Positions 57,590 to 64,000 of a DNA stretch of 64,000 bases are shown here, piece by piece. Numbering within the stretch: the stretch's first letter is position 1; every line of letters starts with the position of its first letter. Made by a program: the position numbers and the translations under genes. The DNA is from Trachythela sp. YZ-2020 (taxonomy: Eukaryota; Cnidaria; Anthozoa; Malacalcyonacea; Clavulariidae), in NCBI GenBank assembly GCA_016169945.1, contig JADLSH010000395.1, positions 5,546,001 through 5,610,000 of the forward strand. Direction: 5' to 3'. A model generated the notes under the pieces. The model saw only the letters and a list, made by a program, of their open reading frames with translations. It did no database searches and had not been told where the DNA came from.

Positions 57590-59800
57590 AATATTACAAC
57601 CAGTTACATCTAACAGTTTGAAGGAGGTTGATATTTGTTAATCTAGTTATATAAGAAGAATTTTGAATATATTTTTTGAAAGACGCATAAGACCTACTAG
57701 TAGGTTTTTTATATTGTGTGGGAAGATTATTCCACACTTCTATTCCTTTGTTTGCAAGAGTGTGTTTTGTATAATTTGTTCTATAACTCATTTTATGTAG
57801 CAATGATGAGTTTCTTGTGTCATGACTATGAATTTCTTTATTGGTCAAAATATAATTGACGAATATTTCTGGTAGATTTTGAAGATAGAAATACCGGAAG
57901 ATGAACAAACTTGTTAAATACTCATTTACTTGAAATACGTTGAGTATGAGTAAGACTTTAAAAATTGGCTCAGAGCTATCAAAATATGATTTGAAAGTCA
58001 TAAGCCTTAATTTTATTAATTATATTAATTTTAAAGAATTTAGGTTTGTGAAATGTCAAATATTGGAAATAATTGCTGCAGATTTCATAGTCTTCTTAGA
58101 AATCAATTCCAAGTGCGATTTCCATGTTAAAAACTCATAAATGACAATTCCTAGAAATGTGATGTTTTTTACTAATTGTTTTAATTACTTTTTCATTATT
58201 TATTGAGATTGTTAAAACATGTTTAGGTTTCTTATTGTTTGGTCTAAAAAGAATAAATTTGTTTTTTTCAGTGTTAATGGATAGTTTATTAACTTTCAAC
58301 CAATCTGTAATCTTATTCATCTCAGTTTGAATAATCTCATTTAAAGCCTTGATGACTATAAAGTATGTTCGTGTCATTCGCAAATAAAACAAGTGAAACA
58401 AGCTTACTGCAATTTTGAATATCATTTATATATAGAATAAACAATAGAGGACCTAATGGTAATTTCCTCAGATTGTACGTCGCCATATTTTACAATTTGC
58501 TTTCAATTAAAAAGATAATTTTCAAACATTTTTTGGCCACACCCCTTATACCATAATGCCATAATGTTCTAATTTTCTTATCAGAATTTTGTGATTAATC
58601 GTATCAAATGCCTTCGGATAAATCAAGGAAAATACCAACTGAGTATTTACCTTCGTCAATTGCTTTGGTAATTTTATCCACAAAGTCAATTATTGCAAGT
58701 TCCGTAGATCTATTTTTTCTGAATCCATATCGATGTTTTGATAATATGGTTTTTTTTTCAATAAAGTTTGATAGTCGCTTGACCATTAGTCTTTCCAGTA
58801 ATTTAGAAAAACAAGTAAGAACCGATATTGGTCGAAAGTTTTCAAATTTTCTATCATCATTTCCATAAAAATTGATGTAATTAATGCTATTTTTAAATTA
58901 TCTGGAATAATTCCAGTTGAAAATGTTAAGTTAAATATATGTGTTAATGGCTTAGAAATTTCTTTAGCTGATAGTTTGGTAATTTTAGTACTAATACCAT
59001 CATATCCAACATTAATAGAGTAGTCACTGAATTTGTCTGCTATTTCTTTCGGGTCGTCTATTACATTTGATGAGCAAGTTTCAACAAAGGTTTTTGATAT
59101 TTTTATGTATTCTTTGGCTTATTAAGTAATTCATTTAGTGTTTTCCACACCATTCTAGAATTTTGTTTATATTTTATTAATTGTTCCTCGTAGTATGTTT
59201 TCTTTGTCATTTTTATAATATGGTTTAGTTTATTCTTATATCTTTTGTATTTTTGTTCATTTTTATTATTTGGATTCCAAAGAAAAGTTTTGTAAAGTCT
59301 ATTTTTATTTCTAACCGATTTAAAAATACATTTAGTCATGGTCTATAAATCACTCCAATAATGATATTTTTGCCATTAATTATTATCTATTATTTCAATA
59401 AATTTGGTTTCAATTATATCATCTAAGTTGTTATCTAAGTCATTCCGACCTTTAAACTCTCATTGTTTTGAAACATATAAACCTACCCCCCCCCCCCCGC
59501 CTCTCCTTTTTTGATATGTTTGAACAGTCCAGATTGTTGTCATTCAGCCAAATCTCAGTTAGGCCTTTTATTTGAAAAGGTGTATTTAAAGTATTAATCA
59601 AATTTTTGAAGGAGTCAAATTTGTTTGATATACTTCTAGTCTTATGTTCAAATAAAATAGCGAAAATTGGGCGTGTTGGCTATTGTTTTTAGATTGGTTT
59701 TTGAATTCACTTGGCAAATAATAACCGCGCGCTGTATTAAATGATGCATCAAATCTTATCAGAGCTTGCTGATACACAACTGACCGCCATTTAAAAGTAT
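57590..59800 (-). mobile_element. LINE copy C: non-LTR retrotransposon of another lineage
   Basis: Reading down: YKRYKNKLNHIIKMTKKTYY and KTLNELLNKP (about 59260-59110), KHRYGFRKNRSTELAIIDFV (58745-58680), FLDLS (58620), GPLLFILYIND (58460-58420), the YxDD box reading FAND (58373-58384), TDWLKVNKLSINTEKNKFIL (58310-58250) and a C-terminal frame ending at 57594 with SHDTRNSSLLHK and GIEVWNNLPTQY. The sequence is AT-rich and differs clearly from copies A, D and E. Frame-broken, 5' end unclear, no endonuclease seen. Confidence 0.82.
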
Positions 59801-60320
59801 TCAATATTTATGATATCGCAACTTGGCAACAGCATACAATCGCGCTTCAAACAACTTCTGATCATAAGACTTATTATTATATGGCAAGCGCTAGTTCCTG
59901 TAGTTTATGCGATATGATTGACTAATCAGCGGTCCGGAAATTTTTAATGCCCTACAACAAAAACAGACCATATAATAAACTACTTATTTTACTACTTATG
60001 GTTGTGCCATATAATAAACTAGGAGTTACTATCGCAAGGAAAGTGCTGCCTTGACGCACAAAGTGCATGGAAAATTCCAGAACATAATTAGTATTAAATA
60101 TTAAACTTATTGAAATTGCTAATGATACACTGTATGTGTTGATTTATTTTGTTGTCGAAACGTTGAGATTACAACACTGTAACTACAACAATAGGACACA
60201 CTATACTATTGTAAATGGTATATACTATACAGTATTAAGTATACAGTATATCTGAGTGTGCTATTGTTAATGGAACTCTTGGTACCAACATCAAATGTCA
60301 ATAGTAGTCATTGTACTTCA
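59800..60320. other. intergenic with dispersed repeat 60023-60062
   Basis: Contains the second copy of the repeat at 21951-21991 and short duplicated phrases (tataataaacta). Otherwise nothing recognised. Confidence 0.45.
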
Positions 60321-60324
60321 AAGT

Positions 60325-60470
60325 TGTCAATGGCATCTTGAATAACTAATGAACAACATAATGGTGTCTCTCCAAAACAACTTTCAATGGCATCTTGAAT
60401 AACTTTCAATGGCATCTTGAATAACTAATGAACAACATAATGGTGTCTCTCCAAAACAACTTTCAAACAC
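60325..60470. repeat. short direct duplications in front of LINE copy F
   Basis: The phrase aatggcatcttgaataac occurs three times and ctaatgaacaacataatggt twice, making an irregular tandem duplication of about 60-75 bp. Confidence 0.75.
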
Positions 60471-60489
60471 ATTACACAGGATCCACACC

Positions 60490-62898
60490 CACATGACATG
60501 TTGGAAATACATAAATTACCAAAACAATTGTCTGGTTATATAGTCACAAGAAGTCTCAAGAATTACTCCCCTGAACGATTTACCAGAGATTTGGCACAAA
60601 TTACCTGGCAGGAAAACTCTATTGATAATGATATTAACCAAAAAACAGATAATTTTAATCAAAAATTTCTGAACGTTTTAAACATGCATGCTCCTATAAA
60701 GACTATAAAGATCAAACGTCGTTTGTGCCCTTTTGTCGATAGGGAAATTGTTGAAATGATGAAAACGAGAAAAATATTTCACAGAATCGCTCGTGAAACT
60801 GGTCAGGCTTTGGACTGGGACAGATATCGATCGTATAAGAATCAGGTTAAAGAAAAATTGAGAGAAGCCGAAAGAAAGTTTGTACATAATAAAATCAATA
60901 ACAACAATAACTCCTTGTGGAAAATTATTAGAGAATGTATTCCTAGGAAAGAAATATCACGTCCAGTGTATTCTCGGAATGTTAGTGAGTTGGCAAATGA
61001 ATTTAATGATTTCTTTACCTCGGTTGGGGCAAAAGCGTCTGTAGATTCGAGAGCTATGGCTATTACATATGATCTTCCAAGAACTTCTCTTGAAATACCG
61101 TTTGACCCTTGTGCAGAAGACGACAAATTTCACTTTCATCCTGTATCCTGTGACGTGATTCGCAGAATCGTGTACTCGTTTCCATCCAATAAGGCTCCCG
61201 GACCAGATAAGGTTTCCATGTCTTTGATCAAAGATGCTTTGCCCTACATTCTTCATCCCCTTACGGACATTGTAAACTGCTCGTTGCGAGAATCCACGTA
61301 TCCCACTGCGTGGAAGTTATCGGAAGTCATTCCATTGTTAAAAGAGGGTGACTATGAAATAGCAAATAATAATCGTCCGATTTCCTTGTTATCGGCAGCA
61401 TCAAAGATTTGCGAGCGTGTGGCCTTAGAACAGTTAACCGACTATACGACACAGAAGAAATGTTTAAGCGAACACCAAAATGGAAACAAAAAGATGCACT
61501 CAACCGAAACATTAAATTTATTAATATCGGACAAGATTTTAAAATCCATGGATGATAAGGAGGTCGTGGCTATAGTTTTATTAGATCTCTAAGGCCTTTG
61601 ACAGTATAGATCATGCGTTACTATTGAAGAAGCTCAATGTGTTGGGCGTATCAAATACGGCAACATGTTGGTTCAAAAGTTATTTGACAGAACGCAAACA
61701 GGCTGTGCGTCTTGGATCGACACTCTCTGAAGAACGCGAAATTACCCATGGTGTTCCACAGGGTTCGATTCTTGGACCGATGTTATTTAACATTTATATA
61801 AATGATCTACCGATGGCACCAAAAGTATGTTCCCTAAAGTCGTTTGTGGATGATTCGAAACTTTTTCTGTCCTTTCCAATCAACGAAATGACGTCAGCGG
61901 TTGTCAAACTTAACGAGGATCTTCAAAGAGTTGCTTCCTGGTGTTCGTTAAATAGTCTCCTCATTAATCCAGAGAAAACGAAACTGCTCATGTTTGGAAC
62001 TCGTTACATGTTGAAACAGATACCTACAAATTTTCAAATTTCCTTATTGGGGAAAGAACTAATTCCTGTAACTTCGGCCACAGATCTAGGCGTTACATTG
62101 GATAGCAGCTTAAAGTACGACGAGCATATTACTAAATTGGTTTCCTCTTGTGTAGGAAGCCTATGTCAAATTAACAGAGCAAAGCATATTTTTACATTAC
62201 TTCGTATAATAAACGCTTTAGTTTTTAGTAAACTCTATTACTGTTCAACTATATGGTCAAATTCATCAAAGAAAAATATTGCAAAATTGCAAAAAGTTCA
62301 AAACTTTGCTGCACGTATCGTCACGGGAAAAAGGAAATTCGATCACATCACACCATCTTTAAAACAGCTAAACTGGTTACCAGTTAGTTACATGTTGCGT
62401 TTTAGAGACACCGTAATGGTTTTTAAATGTATCAGAGGTATGGCTCCATCATATTTGTGCTCCATGTTTGAGACAAGATCGCAGCTACATAATTTGAATA
62501 CGAGAACTAGTGGAAATTTACAAATACCTTTTTGCAGGACGACGACCGGACAACGTTCTTTTAGCTATCGTGCTGTATCTATATGGAACAGTTTGCCAGA
62601 ATGGTTGAAAGACAATAATTTTAGTTTGCAACGATTTAAACATGAACTTAAAAGTTTATTGTTAAAAGAATTTTTTGAAGATCAGGAATGACATTTTTAA
62701 TAGTCCTTGAATAGTTTTTATATATAGTATAGTTCTACAATCTTGGAGGGGTTTTTATAGTTTGGATAACATTTTGTAGTTTAGATAACATTTTATAGTA
62801 ATCTTAGAAAACATTTTATAGTTTAAATACTTTATCATGTAATTAAGCACTGAAAAACCCTTTTGGGAGTGTTTAAATGTAATAATAATAATAATAAT
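60490..62898 (+). mobile_element. LINE copy F: youngest-looking non-LTR retrotransposon, 5'-truncated
   Basis: Frame 60498-61592 starts in the linker after the endonuclease and runs through NKAPGPDKVSMSLIKD (about 61190) and NNRPISLLSAASKICERVA (about 61370). At 61590 a 2-bp loss in a CT run makes a stop right after LLDL; the next frame (61591-62691) goes on with KAFDSIDHALLLKKL, HGVPQGSILGPMLFNIYIND, FVDD (61843-61854, intact), DLGVTLDSSLKYDEHI and the C-terminal FDHITPSLKQLNWLPVSY and VSIWNSLPEWLKD. It ends with a (taa)n tail at 62880-62898. Only one break in about 730 codons, so it is recent. Confidence 0.9.
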
Positions 62899-62899
62899 T

Positions 62900-63470
62900 C
62901 TTCGTATAGCAGATGGCACCACATAAGAGATGATGTAATATATCCATATTATTTTGAAAAACCCATCAAGTATCAAGTAAATATACATTTCTGTGTAATC
63001 CAGCTGTTCAGATGGTACCAGTCAGTGTAATGAAATACATTAAGCTCAGTAAAAATTCCAAAATTGTAATAGGGATCCATGATTCCATCTCTTATTCAAA
63101 CTCAAGGGTTTGTTTATGTGAGTCAAATAGAAAGAAATCATCCATTTGCTTTGTTAAGGCCATCATATAACCTTCTAATATTAAAATAGCATGACTACCA
63201 TTCAAAAAAGTATGCACATTGATTCTCTCTAGATTGAACACTAAATAGTTCATCAAACAGAGTCATACTTACCTAAGATTTTCTGAAAAATTTCGATCTT
63301 TTCGCATCCGTATATAAAGTTTTCAAAATATTGATGAAACATGCATGCGTGCGCATACAATTACAATATCTCGTTCACTCCCCCTAATTTTAAAAATGAC
63401 TTCGAGCTCGATCTTTTGCCCCGGAATTACGATAAATATCCATCTTAACCGACGCCAAATCCAAATCTTG
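62900..63470. other. intergenic, nothing recognised
   Basis: No feature that I can support. Confidence 0.4.
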
Positions 63471-63478
63471 ACAATATA

Positions 63479-63564
63479 TAGGTCGGGTAAAAGACTGGGG
63501 CAAGTGAACTCTGGAGAAACCTTAGCACGTCAAGAATAGTGTGCTGCCTCCCTACGGGGAGGCA
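63479..63564. repeat. dispersed repeat ending in a hairpin, paralogue of 22628-22790
   Basis: The first ~70 bases match 22630-22699 (shared tgaactctggagaaac and atagtgtgctgcc). The end is a perfect hairpin (gctgcctccc and gggaggcagc, loop tacg-like). It shows the uninterrupted form of the sites where the 57-bp and 184-bp insertions lie at 22 kb. Confidence 0.75.
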
Positions 63565-63647
63565 GCAACTACTTATTAACCTCAAACGTTCGGTCTTCAC
63601 GGTAAAATATTAAACCTTGGTCTTCGGCAAGACCTCACTTTCGGTTA

Positions 63648-63933
63648 ATACACGAATCGCGAAATTCGGCTGCGCATCCAAATGACGCGTTTTGAGTCGG
63701 GCAAAAATCGCAGTTAAAGAAAAACCTGTAGCTGTGACTGGATGATTTAAAATATGCGTATTAAAGTATTGAAATGTTCACTAGTCATGCATTCGTGTTT
63801 TTAGTTGTGATATGTAATCACGAATGCATGACTGAACATTTGAATACTTTAATACGCATATTTTAAATCACCAGTCACAGCTACATGTTTTTCTTTAACT
63901 GTGATTTTTGCTCGAATTTCGCGATTCGTGTAT
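63648..63933. mobile_element. 286-bp foldback element with a very short loop
   Basis: The outer ends are inverted (atacacgaatcgcgaaattc). Apart from about 30 extra bases near the left end, the two halves are complementary up to a loop of about 21 bases near 63807. The ends lack a clear TSD. Non-coding. Confidence 0.8.
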
Positions 63934-64000
63934 AAGTAGTTATTATTGACCGAATGACTATTATTACCTTTCGTGTTTCAAATGGAATAGATTGGAGATT

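Overview
The window is eukaryotic, animal nuclear DNA. It is AT-rich, its genes are split by GT-AG introns, and it carries many families of transposable elements. The mix (CR1/L2-like non-LTR retrotransposons ending in short microsatellites, a gypsy-like element, Mutator-, hAT-, Harbinger- and TTAA-type DNA elements, tRNA-derived SINEs) and the protein divergence suggest an early-branching marine invertebrate. A cnidarian is my best guess, but nothing here proves it.

0.3-21.7 kb: one minus-strand gene, a NOM1/SGD1 orthologue (nucleolar MIF4G-domain protein). I could join 21 exons in a continuous frame to give 798 aa. Its introns hold an antisense LINE, two minisatellites, a G-quadruplex-prone tract and many MITEs, including a 919-bp foldback element with 9-bp target-site duplications (TSDs). 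21.9-25.2 kb: nested MITEs, a Harbinger-like element with a decayed Myb/SANT ORF, and LINE copy B. 25.85-26.29 kb: an intact single-exon bHLH transcription factor of the paraxis/scleraxis type on the plus strand, with a TATA box and poly(A) signal. 26.5-35.7 kb: gene-poor; two unidentified minus-strand coding pieces (27.8-28.1 and 31.57-31.87 kb), MITEs, a diverged 260-bp duplication and a perfect 15-bp minisatellite.

35.8-44.5 kb: a TTAA-flanked element lying directly in front of a decayed gypsy-like gag-pol, a LINE 3' fragment, a tRNA-SINE and a minus-strand Mutator-like transposase pseudogene. 45.5-49.6 kb: the most interesting gene, an intact four-exon plus-strand ORF of about 1106 aa with a visible DDE-type triad and a Cys-rich C-terminus. 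I cannot assign it to a named superfamily. 50-53 kb: a Mutator-like non-autonomous element with 10-bp TSDs, gttaact-rich MITEs and a ~190-bp tandem array. 53-62.9 kb: four further non-LTR retrotransposon copies (D, E and C minus; F plus). Copy E is split by a tRNA-headed element with direct terminal repeats. 63.5-63.9 kb: a repeat that supplies the empty site for two insertions at 22 kb, then a long near-perfect foldback.

Across the window, six of the seven reverse transcriptases whose catalytic YxDD box can be read have lost it by substitution or in-frame deletion; only copy F keeps it.
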